12,962 nt of DNA, taken from NCBI GenBank assembly GCA_021798375.1, contig JAJZHU010000033.1, positions 1-12,962 of the forward strand. The letters are read 5' to 3'. This stretch comes from Pseudomonadota bacterium (GTDB lineage Bacteria > Pseudomonadota > Alphaproteobacteria > Acetobacterales > Acetobacteraceae). The position numbers and the translations under genes were made by a program. Shown here one piece after another: positions 6,004 to 12,391 of this stretch. The notes under the pieces were generated by a model, which searched no databases, was not told where the DNA came from, and saw nothing but the letters and a program-made list of their open reading frames with translations. How positions within the stretch are numbered: the first letter of the stretch is position 1; each line of letters starts with the position of its first letter.

Positions 6004-6711
6004 TTACCGTGCGGAAAATTCAATCGCAAATGGCAACTCGCTCGGCACCGCGCGGCCGCCCTCCCGCACCGGGCGGAAATGCCACCCCATCGCTGCTTTG
6101 CGGGCGGTTTCATCCATCTCGATAAAGCCCGAGGACTGGGTGATATCCACACTGGTGGGGATGCCGTCCGGGCCGATATGGATCAGCATTTGCACCCTGC
6201 CCTGCTGCCCCAGGATCGCCGCGACCGAAGGATAGGCCGGCGGCAAATTCGGATGACGATCGTCGGGCGACGCGGGAATAACCATCGGTCCCGTCACCAA
6301 CCCGGTGCCCGGATTGCCGCCCGCGTCGGGCTTGGCGGCCGGAGGCGCCGCCTGGGCCGCGATGTTGGGTGGCTTTACGCCCTCGTCGGGCGGGCGCGCG
6401 GCGGCGGATTTTTGCGCCGGTTTGGCTTGCGATGCCGGCGCGGCGCGCCCCGGATTGGATTCCGGATGTTTCAAAATATGATCGCCGCCCGCCGTCTTGG
6501 TGTTCTGCATGATCATTTCGACGCTGGCATAGCGGGGATGATGACGCGAAGCACCCCCACGCCCTCCCAGCATCGCCCACACGCGCGGCCCCCACAACAA
6601 CCCCGCAAGCCACAAAAGATGCAGCAACACCGCCGCGATCAGCATTCCGCCCAGCAAGCGCGAGCGCGTCTCGGGTCGGCGCAGAAATGCCTGGGCGCGA
6701 TCCGCGATCAT
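6004..6711 (-). CDS. Energy-transducer TonB-like protein
   Basis: Inner-membrane anchored protein with a TonB C-terminal domain, the family that passes proton-motive energy to outer-membrane receptors. From the ATG at 6711 it has 235 residues: a basic cytoplasmic start, one transmembrane helix about residues 19-40 with a histidine inside it (His31), a Pro/Ala/Lys-rich periplasmic spacer about 85-155, and the TonB fold about 157-235 (PPAYPSVAAILGQQGRVQML, GWHFRPVREGG, PFAIEFSAR). AGG about 8-10 bases upstream supports this start. The frame is open up to 6903 but that extension is Arg-rich and overlaps the end of murJ. No exbB or exbD lies in the window, so the partner proteins are unknown. murJ ends 145 bases upstream and the PduO gene follows by 22 bases. 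Confidence 0.85.
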   Translation of the reverse strand: MIADRAQAFLRRPETRSRLLGGMLIAAVLLHLLWLAGLLWGPRVWAMLGGRGGASRHHPRYASVEMIMQNTKTAGGDHILKHPESNPGRAAPASQAKPAQKSAAARPPDEGVKPPNIAAQAAPPAAKPDAGGNPGTGLVTGPMVIPASPDDRHPNLPPAYPSVAAILGQQGRVQMLIHIGPDGIPTSVDITQSSGFIEMDETARKAAMGWHFRPVREGGRAVPSELPFAIEFSAR

Positions 6712-6861
6712 GCCAAACCTGGCGGCAACAAACGCGGCATGGAATCGGGGCCGAACCGGTTGCGCAAAACCACGCGGGCGAAGCCCCAGGCGTGCGCGTG
6801 GAGCAACGGCATTGCGCACCGCCGCTGGCGCGAAATTCTTGCCATTCCGTCGCAGATTATA
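6712..6861 (-). promoter_or_regulatory. Gap between murJ and the TonB-like gene with a perfect -10 hexamer
   Basis: This 145-base gap is the only sizeable break in the leftward gene run. TATAAT on the minus strand (6861-6856) spans the murJ stop codon. The best -35 candidate is TTGGGG at 19 bases, which is weak. A secondary promoter for the TonB-like and PduO genes is therefore possible but not shown. I see no gene, repeat or terminator in the remainder. Confidence 0.3.
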
Positions 6862-8368
6862 CTCTTGCTTTCCGCCAAACCCCCAACCCCGCCGCCGCGC
6901 CAAAATAAATCATCGCGCCGGCGCCCACCAACAACATCAACCCCAGCCAACGTTCAATCCCATGATGATTGAACGGCGTAAACAACACGCCCTGCCCGAA
7001 CCACAGCGCCGCCGCCATCAACACCGACGCCAGCCCGATGCGCGGTAATTTCTTACGCAACTGGGTATCCATCCGCAACAACCCGCGCCGGTGCAACACG
7101 ATCGCCATCGCCCCGGCATTGCCAATCCCGGCAATCCCCGAAGCCAACGCCGGCCCCATATATTGCAACGGCACCATAAACGCCAAATTCATCACCAGAT
7201 TGGCCACCACCGCGCCAAGGGCGATTTTCATCGGCGTCTTCCGATCGCCACGCGCATAAAACCCCGGCTGCAACACCTTGATCAGCACGAAACTGGGCAA
7301 CCCCACCGCGTAACAAGCCAAAACCTGCGCCGTTTTCACCGCACTTTGATGATCGAATTTGCCGTGCCCGAACAACACACTGACAATCGGCACCCCCGCC
7401 GTCATCAACGCCAATGCCGCGGGCAGTGTCAGCAACAAGGCATATTCCAACGCCCGGTTCATCGTGTGCGCGGCCTTGCCGTCTTCGCCCGCGTGAACCT
7501 GGCGCGAAAGCATCGGCAGCAGCGCCGTACCCACCGCCGTGCCCACCACCGCCAGCGGCAATTGATTCAATTGGTTGGCGTAATACAGCAACGAAACCGT
7601 GCCCGGCGGCAGAAAACTCGCCACGATCACATCGACGAACTGATTGATCTGCATCGCTCCCGCCGACAGCAACCCCGGCACCATTCCCACCATCAGCATC
7701 TTCACCTTGGGCGAAAGCCGAGGCCGGGGCACCCGGATCGCCATCCCGGCGCGTTTTACCGCCCACATCAATATCCCCAATTGCGCCACGCCGGCCGCCG
7801 AGATGCCCCAGGCGAACGCATGTCCCACCGAGGGCACAAATCGCGTCAGCCCCAGCATGAAAGCAATCGAAATGAGATTGTAAACCACCGGCGCCGCGGC
7901 CGCCTCCCAGAATTTATGCAGCCCGTTCAACACCCCGGACAGCAAAGCCGTCAGGCAGATAAACAGCATGTAAGGGAAAGCGATGCGCGAAAGCGTGGTC
8001 GCCACCGCCAATTTCGGCCCCGAAAACCCCGGCGCCAGCACCAGCATCATCTGCGGCATGAAAATCTCGCCCAGGACGGTAATGCCAAGCAACCAAAACC
8101 CCAGCACCGCAAAGGTTTCCTCGGCGAAACGATGCGCCTCCTCCCGCCCTTCCTGCACCAACATCCTGGAAAAATCCGGCACGAAAGCGGCGTTGAACGC
8201 GCCCTCGCCAAACAGCCGCCGGAACAAATTGGGCAATTTCTGCGCGACGAAAAACGCATCCGCCACCGTCCCGGTGCCCAGATAAAACGCGAACAGCATG
8301 TCGCGGGCGAATCCCAATATCCGACTCACCAAAGTCCAGATGCCAACCGTCATGACCCCGCGAAACAT
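6857..8368 (-). CDS. murJ: Lipid II flippase MurJ (MviN family)
   Basis: Polytopic inner-membrane transporter that flips undecaprenyl-linked lipid II to the periplasmic face for peptidoglycan synthesis. The 503-residue sequence is hydrophobic throughout, consistent with the 14-helix MOP fold. The N-terminus TLVSRILGFARDMLFAFYLG carries Arg16 and Arg22, and VADAFFVAQKLPNLFRR carries Asp37; these match E. coli Arg18, Arg24 and Asp39. The EGAFNAAFVPDFS and QLNQLPLAVVGTAVGTALLP regions are also typical. The ATG overlaps the gpsA stop by one base (TGATG), which indicates translational coupling, with AAGGA about 13 bases upstream. No rarely used start or frameshift is evident. The gene ends 145 bases before the TonB-like gene. 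Pairing with gpsA links membrane phospholipid precursor and cell-wall precursor supply, but no functional dependence follows from that. Confidence 0.97.
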   Translation of the reverse strand: MFRGVMTVGIWTLVSRILGFARDMLFAFYLGTGTVADAFFVAQKLPNLFRRLFGEGAFNAAFVPDFSRMLVQEGREEAHRFAEETFAVLGFWLLGITVLGEIFMPQMMLVLAPGFSGPKLAVATTLSRIAFPYMLFICLTALLSGVLNGLHKFWEAAAAPVVYNLISIAFMLGLTRFVPSVGHAFAWGISAAGVAQLGILMWAVKRAGMAIRVPRPRLSPKVKMLMVGMVPGLLSAGAMQINQFVDVIVASFLPPGTVSLLYYANQLNQLPLAVVGTAVGTALLPMLSRQVHAGEDGKAAHTMNRALEYALLLTLPAALALMTAGVPIVSVLFGHGKFDHQSAVKTAQVLACYAVGLPSFVLIKVLQPGFYARGDRKTPMKIALGAVVANLVMNLAFMVPLQYMGPALASGIAGIGNAGAMAIVLHRRGLLRMDTQLRKKLPRIGLASVLMAAALWFGQGVLFTPFNHHGIERWLGLMLLVGAGAMIYFGAAAGLGVWRKARV

Positions 8369-9315
8369 CAGCGATGCTCATCCTTGCGCGGGCGGGCCAG
8401 CAATCCCTCGACAGCGCCTTGCAATGTCACCTCGCCGGCCAGCAACGCTGCCACGGCGCGGGCAATCGGCAACTCCAACGGGGCCGCGCGCGCAATCAGC
8501 GCGGGCGCGGTCGCCACCCCTTCCGTCACCGAATTGCGCGCCGCCAGAATATTGGCCAGCGTCTCGCCGCGCCCCAATGCCAACCCCAGCGAATAATTGC
8601 GGCTGCTCGGCCCGGTGCAGGTCAGCAACAAATCGCCCAGGCCCGAAAGCCCTGTCACCGTCTCGGCCCGCCCGCCCAAACTCACCGCCAGACGCGACAT
8701 TTCGGCCAGGCCACGGGTGATCAAAGCCGCCCGTGCATTCTCGCCCAGGCCCACCCCGATCACGGCGCCCGCGGCAATGGCGATCACATTCTTTGCCGCC
8801 CCGCCGATTTGCGCGCCAACCGGATCGTCGTTGCCATAAATCCGGAACTGCGCCGTGGCGAGCATCCCCGTCGCCACCGCCCGCGCCGCTCCACCTTCCA
8901 TCGCCAACACCGTGGCCGCGGGCAGGCCGCGCGCCACCTCATGGGCGAAATTCGGCCCGGTCAGCACGCCGGAAACCAGATCGGGGCGCAATTCCCGCAC
9001 GATTTCCAACGGCAAGCGCAGACTGCCCAATTCCACCCCCTTGGCGCACACCAACACCGGGGCAGCGGGCAAGGATGCACAGGCCCCGCGCAAATATTGC
9101 GTCGGCGCCACCAGCAAACTCAGATCAACCTCGGGCGCGCGATCCACGATCCGCACCGCATCGGGCATGGCAAACCCCGGCAAATGCGGGCTGACGCGCC
9201 CCACGAACCGCGACGGATCGCGCACCACCAGAAACACTTCCGCCCCGGCGCGCGCGGCCTGGATCGCCAACGCCGAACCCCACGCCCCGCCGCCGATCAC
9301 CGCGATTTTATTCAT
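8368..9315 (-). CDS. gpsA: NAD(P)H-dependent glycerol-3-phosphate dehydrogenase
   Basis: Reduces dihydroxyacetone phosphate to sn-glycerol-3-phosphate, the backbone of phospholipids; cytosolic. The 315-residue protein begins MNKIAVIGGGAWGSALA, with the nucleotide-binding GxGxxG at Gly8-Gly13. AKGVE (91-95), GPNFAHEVA (120-128), the catalytic lysine in GGAAKNVIAIAAG (Lys175), GLGDLLLTCTGPSSRN (Arg249, Asn250) and SVTEGVATA follow in family order. The start overlaps the rlmJ stop by 8 bases and the stop shares one base with the murJ start. The frame is open 31 codons further upstream, but that stretch lies inside rlmJ and the Rossmann motif fixes the start at 9315. gpsA near tsaD is a common alphaproteobacterial arrangement; here rlmJ sits between them. 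Confidence 0.97.
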   Translation of the reverse strand: MNKIAVIGGGAWGSALAIQAARAGAEVFLVVRDPSRFVGRVSPHLPGFAMPDAVRIVDRAPEVDLSLLVAPTQYLRGACASLPAAPVLVCAKGVELGSLRLPLEIVRELRPDLVSGVLTGPNFAHEVARGLPAATVLAMEGGAARAVATGMLATAQFRIYGNDDPVGAQIGGAAKNVIAIAAGAVIGVGLGENARAALITRGLAEMSRLAVSLGGRAETVTGLSGLGDLLLTCTGPSSRNYSLGLALGRGETLANILAARNSVTEGVATAPALIARAAPLELPIARAVAALLAGEVTLQGAVEGLLARPRKDEHR

Positions 9316-10126
9316 CGGCAAGCCGCAGCAACGCGCTGCCCTCACCCGCCTCACGCGATCCCATGCTGTCCAACAACGCCTCCAACATCGGCGGCCATTC
9401 CTCGGCAAAACGATAAGGCGGATTGACCACCAGCAAGCCGCAGCCGTTCAGACGCAACGGGTCCAACGGCTCGCGCAGGAAAATCTCGGCCGCCACGATA
9501 TCCTTGATTCCACCGGCCTGCATCTCCTCGAAAAACGCCCTGACCGGCGTGCGATGCTTGATCGGATACCAGGCGGCAAACACCGCACCGCGCATTCTTG
9601 AGACCCCCAGCTTGATCGCCCGCGCCAGCGCGCCGAACTCGTCTTCCTGTTCAAATGGCGGGTCCAACAACACCAACGCCCGCGTCGCCCCGCCCGGCAA
9701 CAACGCCCCCACCGCCTCATAGCCATCCCGCCGATGCACCTGCACCCGCCCATCGCGGCCAAAGCGCCGGTCCAGCAGGGCCGCATCGGCCGGATGCAAC
9801 TCGCACACCGCCATCTTATCTTGCGGCCGCAACAAGGCCCGCGCAATGGCGGGCGAGCCCGGATACAGCCCCAAATCCCGCACCGCCGCCAAATAATCGG
9901 CCAACTCGACGGGCTGATCTTCCATCAACCGCGCAATGCCGCCCCGCCATTCACCCGTGCGCTCGGCCTCCGCCCCGGCAAGATCGTAAAAGCCGATCCC
10001 GGCGTGGGTATCCAGCACCAAAAACGGCGTTTCCTTGCGCTGCATCGCCCGCAGCAGCCAGACATACAGCGCATGTTTGAAACAATCGGCGAAATTTCCC
10101 GCGTGATAGGCGTGACGGTAATTCAA
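9308..10126 (-). CDS. rlmJ: 23S rRNA (adenine(2030)-N6)-methyltransferase RlmJ
   Basis: SAM-dependent enzyme that methylates A2030 of 23S rRNA (E. coli numbering). The 272-residue protein begins with the family N-terminus NYRHAYHAGNFADCFKH. It has the SAM-binding LDTHAGIG (38-45), CELHP (108-112) and the catalytic (D/N)PP(Y/F) motif DPPFE at 155-159. The conserved N-terminus requires the TTG at 10126 as start codon, since no ATG precedes NYRH. GAGGA (10136-10140 on the minus strand) sits 9 bases upstream. The TTG shares four bases with the tsaD stop (TTGA), so translation is probably coupled. The 3' end overlaps gpsA by 8 bases. Its place between tsaD and gpsA is less usual than its function, which is well supported. 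Confidence 0.95.
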   Translation of the reverse strand: MNYRHAYHAGNFADCFKHALYVWLLRAMQRKETPFLVLDTHAGIGFYDLAGAEAERTGEWRGGIARLMEDQPVELADYLAAVRDLGLYPGSPAIARALLRPQDKMAVCELHPADAALLDRRFGRDGRVQVHRRDGYEAVGALLPGGATRALVLLDPPFEQEDEFGALARAIKLGVSRMRGAVFAAWYPIKHRTPVRAFFEEMQAGGIKDIVAAEIFLREPLDPLRLNGCGLLVVNPPYRFAEEWPPMLEALLDSMGSREAGEGSALLRLADE

Positions 10127-11199
10127 AAACGTAATTCCTCAAGCGGCCAGCGCGGACGCGGCGCTGCCTCCAGACCATCATAGACCCCAATCGCCAAACG
10201 TTCGAGCGCCGCCCAGGCCACCATCACCGCATTGTCGGTGCACAGCCGCACCGGCGGCGCCACAAAGCGCGCCCCATGTTGGGCCACCACCCGTTCCAAC
10301 CCGTCCCGAATGGCCAAATTCGCCGCCACACCGCCGCCCACCACCAATAATTTGGCCCGCGGGTACATCGCCAACGCATGATCGACGCGATCTTCCATCA
10401 CCTCGACCACCGCCTGCTGGAACGACGCGGCGATATCCGCCACCAACGGTCTGGGCAACGCACCGGCCGGATATTTCGCCACCAGTTGCGCCACCGCCGT
10501 CTTCAAGCCGCTCCAACTGAAATCGCAGCCGGCCCGCCCGCGCAGAGGCCGGGGCAGTGCAAACGCCGCCGCATTCCCCTCGCGCGCGATTTTTTCGATG
10601 GCCGGTCCGCCCGGCCATCCCAGCCCCAGCAATTTGCCCACCTTGTCGAACGCCTCGCCCACCGAATCGTCGATGGTACCGCCCAATTTGCGATAGCGCC
10701 CCACCGCCTCCACCGCCACGCATTGGCAATGGCCGCCCGAAATCAGCAGCGCGAGATAGGGAAACTCCACCGGCCCCGCCATCAATCCCGGCAACCGCGC
10801 CGTGAGCGCGTGGGCCTCCAGATGGTTGACGGCGACAAATTCCTTGCCCGCGGCGATGGCGAATCCCTTGCCGAAACACGCCCCCACGATCACCCCGCCG
10901 ATCAACCCCGGCCCCGTCGATGCCGCCACCGCGCGCAAATCCTGCACCCCGATTCCCGCCTGCGACAAGGTCAGCCGCACCAGATCGGGCAGCGCCGCCA
11001 GATGCGCCCGCGCCGCGATTTCCGGCACCACCCCGCCGAATTTGGCATGATCATCGAGCTGCGACAGCACATTTTCGGCCATCACCCGCCCACCCGCGTC
11101 CAGCACCGCCACCGCCGTTTCGTCGCAACTACTCTCGATGCCCATAACGGGACCAAGGCCAGTTGCGGCGGGATTGGCGATATTTGTTACATTCGGCAT
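10123..11199 (-). CDS. tsaD: tRNA N6-adenosine threonylcarbamoyltransferase TsaD
   Basis: Catalytic subunit that transfers threonylcarbamoyl from TC-AMP to A37 of ANN-decoding tRNAs, acting with TsaB and TsaE. From the ATG at 11199 it has 358 residues. The ASKHA-type N-terminus MGIESSCDETAVAVLD starts at residue 19. The metal-binding HLEAH has its histidines at 126 and 130. VVPEIAARAH (57-66), STGPGLIGGV and the C-terminal DNAVMVAWAALERL complete the pattern. The frame runs back to a GTG at 11262 preceded by GAGGAG, but at 12 bases spacing. That extension has atypical codons and would leave only 37 bases to hemC, so I prefer 11199 (AAGGAAA about 13 bases upstream). It heads the leftward run and overlaps rlmJ by four bases. 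tsaD diverges from hemC. Confidence 0.95.
   Translation of the reverse strand: MPNVTNIANPAATGLGPVMGIESSCDETAVAVLDAGGRVMAENVLSQLDDHAKFGGVVPEIAARAHLAALPDLVRLTLSQAGIGVQDLRAVAASTGPGLIGGVIVGACFGKGFAIAAGKEFVAVNHLEAHALTARLPGLMAGPVEFPYLALLISGGHCQCVAVEAVGRYRKLGGTIDDSVGEAFDKVGKLLGLGWPGGPAIEKIAREGNAAAFALPRPLRGRAGCDFSWSGLKTAVAQLVAKYPAGALPRPLVADIAASFQQAVVEVMEDRVDHALAMYPRAKLLVVGGGVAANLAIRDGLERVVAQHGARFVAPPVRLCTDNAVMVAWAALERLAIGVYDGLEAAPRPRWPLEELRF
10136..10140 (-). promoter_or_regulatory. Shine-Dalgarno that decides the TTG start of rlmJ
   Basis: GAGGA on the minus strand lies within the last codons of tsaD, 9 bases before the TTG. Because the conserved RlmJ N-terminus begins right after this TTG, the site supports a genuine non-ATG start. 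Confidence 0.7.
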
Positions 11200-11299
11200 C
11201 GACGTAGCTGCTTTCCTTTCGCGCGAAACAGGCTCATACGGCAGAGCATCATCCGCGCCCACCCCACTTCTAAGCTCCTCTTGGGTCTAACTTCAAATC
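11200..11299. promoter_or_regulatory. Divergent tsaD/hemC control region with a perfect 12-base palindrome
   Basis: This gap must hold promoters for both directions, but I see no clear -10/-35 pair. TTTCGCGCGAAA at 11217-11228 is a perfect palindrome, 18 bases before the preferred tsaD start and 72 bases before the hemC ATG. GAGGAG on the minus strand (11275-11280) is a Shine-Dalgarno-like site without a well-spaced start. hemC has no strong Shine-Dalgarno before its ATG. Confidence 0.4.
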
Positions 11300-12289
11300 A
11301 TGAGCCAGAACACAGAAATTCCCGTGCGATCTTATCAACTCGATCTCCCTCTGCGCGCCGGCACCCGCGCATCTCCCCTGGCGCTGGCACAGACCCGCGC
11401 CTTTTTGGCCAGCCTCGCCAAATCCCACCCTTCATTGCGCGTGGCGGGGGCATTGGAAGAACATCACATCAAAACCACCGGCGACGCGGTGCAAGACCGC
11501 CGTCTGGCCGAAGTGGGCGGCAAGGGCCTGTTCGCCAAGGAAATCCACGAAGCCCTGCTCGATGATCGCATCGATTTTGCCGTGCACAGCCTCAAGGACC
11601 TGGAAACCGCCCTGCCGCGCGGCGTGGTGCTGGCCTGCACCCTCACGCGCGAAGACGCCCGCGATGTGCTGATCCTGCCGCCGGACGTGGAACTCGCCGA
11701 AACACTCGACCCGCTCGATGCACTTCCTCCCGCCGCCCTGATCGGCACCAGTTCGGTGCGCCGCCAGGCACAGCTTCTGGCCGCCCGCCCCGATCTGCGT
11801 CCCACCTTGTTCCGCGGCAATGTGCAAACCCGGCTCGACCGCGTGGCGCGCGGCGAAGTGGATGCCAGCCTGCTCGCCTACGCCGGCCTCAAACGCCTGG
11901 GCCTCGCCCACCGCGCCAGCGTGGTTCTGTCGACCGACGTGATGCTCCCCGCCGCCTGCCAGGGCATCGTCGGCGTCACCGCCCGCAGCACCGACACGGA
12001 ATTGCTGGAACTGCTGCTCTCCATGGAAGACCCCGCCGCGCGCGCGGCCGCCACCGCCGAGCGCGCCCTGCTGCACGCGCTCAATGGCTCGTGCCGCACC
12101 CCCATCGGCGGTTACGCCACGATGCAGGCCGATGGCACGCTGCGGCTCGATGGCTTGTCGGCCAGCGAGAATGGCCGTTTCCTGCTCCGCCGCAGCATCA
12201 GCGGCGCCCCCGCCGACGCCGCCCGCATGGGCGCGGAGCTGGGCGCCTCGCTCAAGGCCGATAGCCCCGCCGACATCTTCGAGCCCTGA
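11300..12289 (+). CDS. hemC: Hydroxymethylbilane synthase (porphobilinogen deaminase)
   Basis: Joins four porphobilinogens into hydroxymethylbilane, the linear precursor of heme and cobalamin; cytosolic. The 329-residue protein shows RAGTRASPLALAQT (19-32), KTTGD (58-62), GGKGLFAKEIHEALL (73-87) and DFAVHSLKDLE (92-102), with the catalytic aspartate at Asp100 (E. coli Asp84). GTSSVRRQAQ, RGNVQTRLDR, LPAACQGIVGV and LNGSCRTPIGGYA follow. Cys265 in the last motif is the attachment site of the dipyrromethane cofactor. The usual proline after the catalytic HSLKDL is replaced by Glu, a mild variation. The protein is slightly long because of about 16 extra N-terminal residues before the core. The ATG at 11300 is the only sensible start, though its Shine-Dalgarno is weak. 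hemD follows after 60 bases. Confidence 0.98.
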   Translation: MSQNTEIPVRSYQLDLPLRAGTRASPLALAQTRAFLASLAKSHPSLRVAGALEEHHIKTTGDAVQDRRLAEVGGKGLFAKEIHEALLDDRIDFAVHSLKDLETALPRGVVLACTLTREDARDVLILPPDVELAETLDPLDALPPAALIGTSSVRRQAQLLAARPDLRPTLFRGNVQTRLDRVARGEVDASLLAYAGLKRLGLAHRASVVLSTDVMLPAACQGIVGVTARSTDTELLELLLSMEDPAARAAATAERALLHALNGSCRTPIGGYATMQADGTLRLDGLSASENGRFLLRRSISGAPADAARMGAELGASLKADSPADIFEP

Positions 12290-12300
12290 TAACAGAGCAA

Positions 12301-12322
12301 TATGCCATCACTTGATGGCATA
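12301..12322. repeat. Perfect 10-base inverted repeat just after hemC
   Basis: TATGCCATCA and TGATGGCATA are exact reverse complements separated by two bases (CT), beginning 11 bases after the hemC stop. No T run follows, so it is not a standard terminator. The left arm contains an ATG (12302) that is in frame with hemD. It may act as a DNA operator, an RNA processing site or a translation-control hairpin with a four-base loop. Confidence 0.7.
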
Positions 12323-12341
12323 AAATTGCGCGTTAAAACAA

Positions 12342-12391
12342 AGAGCCAGATGACACAGTTGATTCAAGCAAACTTCAAGTCATCTGGTTCT
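12342..12391 (+). promoter_or_regulatory. Inverted repeat enclosing the hemD start codon
   Basis: AGAGCCAGATGAC (12342-12354) can pair with GTCATCTGGTTCT (12379-12391) over 13 positions: twelve Watson-Crick pairs and one G-U wobble. The loop is 24 bases. The ATG of hemD at 12350 lies in the left arm, and the purine-rich AAAGAG before it is partly included. In RNA this would hide the start codon. The loop holds two copies of TTCAAG. Confidence 0.6.

Noticed and set aside
5982..6100. Cobalamin riboswitch upstream of the PduO-type gene
   Set aside because: The sequence upstream is the coding end of the TonB-like gene with only a 22-base gap, and no B12-box was recognised.
6712..6903. N-terminal extension of the TonB-like protein to 6903
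   Set aside because: The added 64 residues are Arg-rich and overlap the end of murJ, while the ATG at 6711 has a suitable AGG and leads straight into the basic segment and membrane helix.
5734..6972. 412-codon plus-strand open frame opposite the PduO and TonB-like genes
   Set aside because: It is a shadow of two recognised genes; the product is Arg/Pro/His-rich without a domain.
7091..9426. Two long plus-strand open frames (501 and 350 codons) opposite murJ and gpsA
   Set aside because: Both are antisense to well-recognised genes, with His/Arg/Pro-rich low-complexity translations and no ribosome sites.
11200..11262. GTG at 11262 as the tsaD start
   Set aside because: GAGGAG precedes it but at 12 bases. 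The 21 added residues use codons unlike the gene body and would leave only 37 bases for two divergent promoters. It is kept as an alternative rather than excluded.
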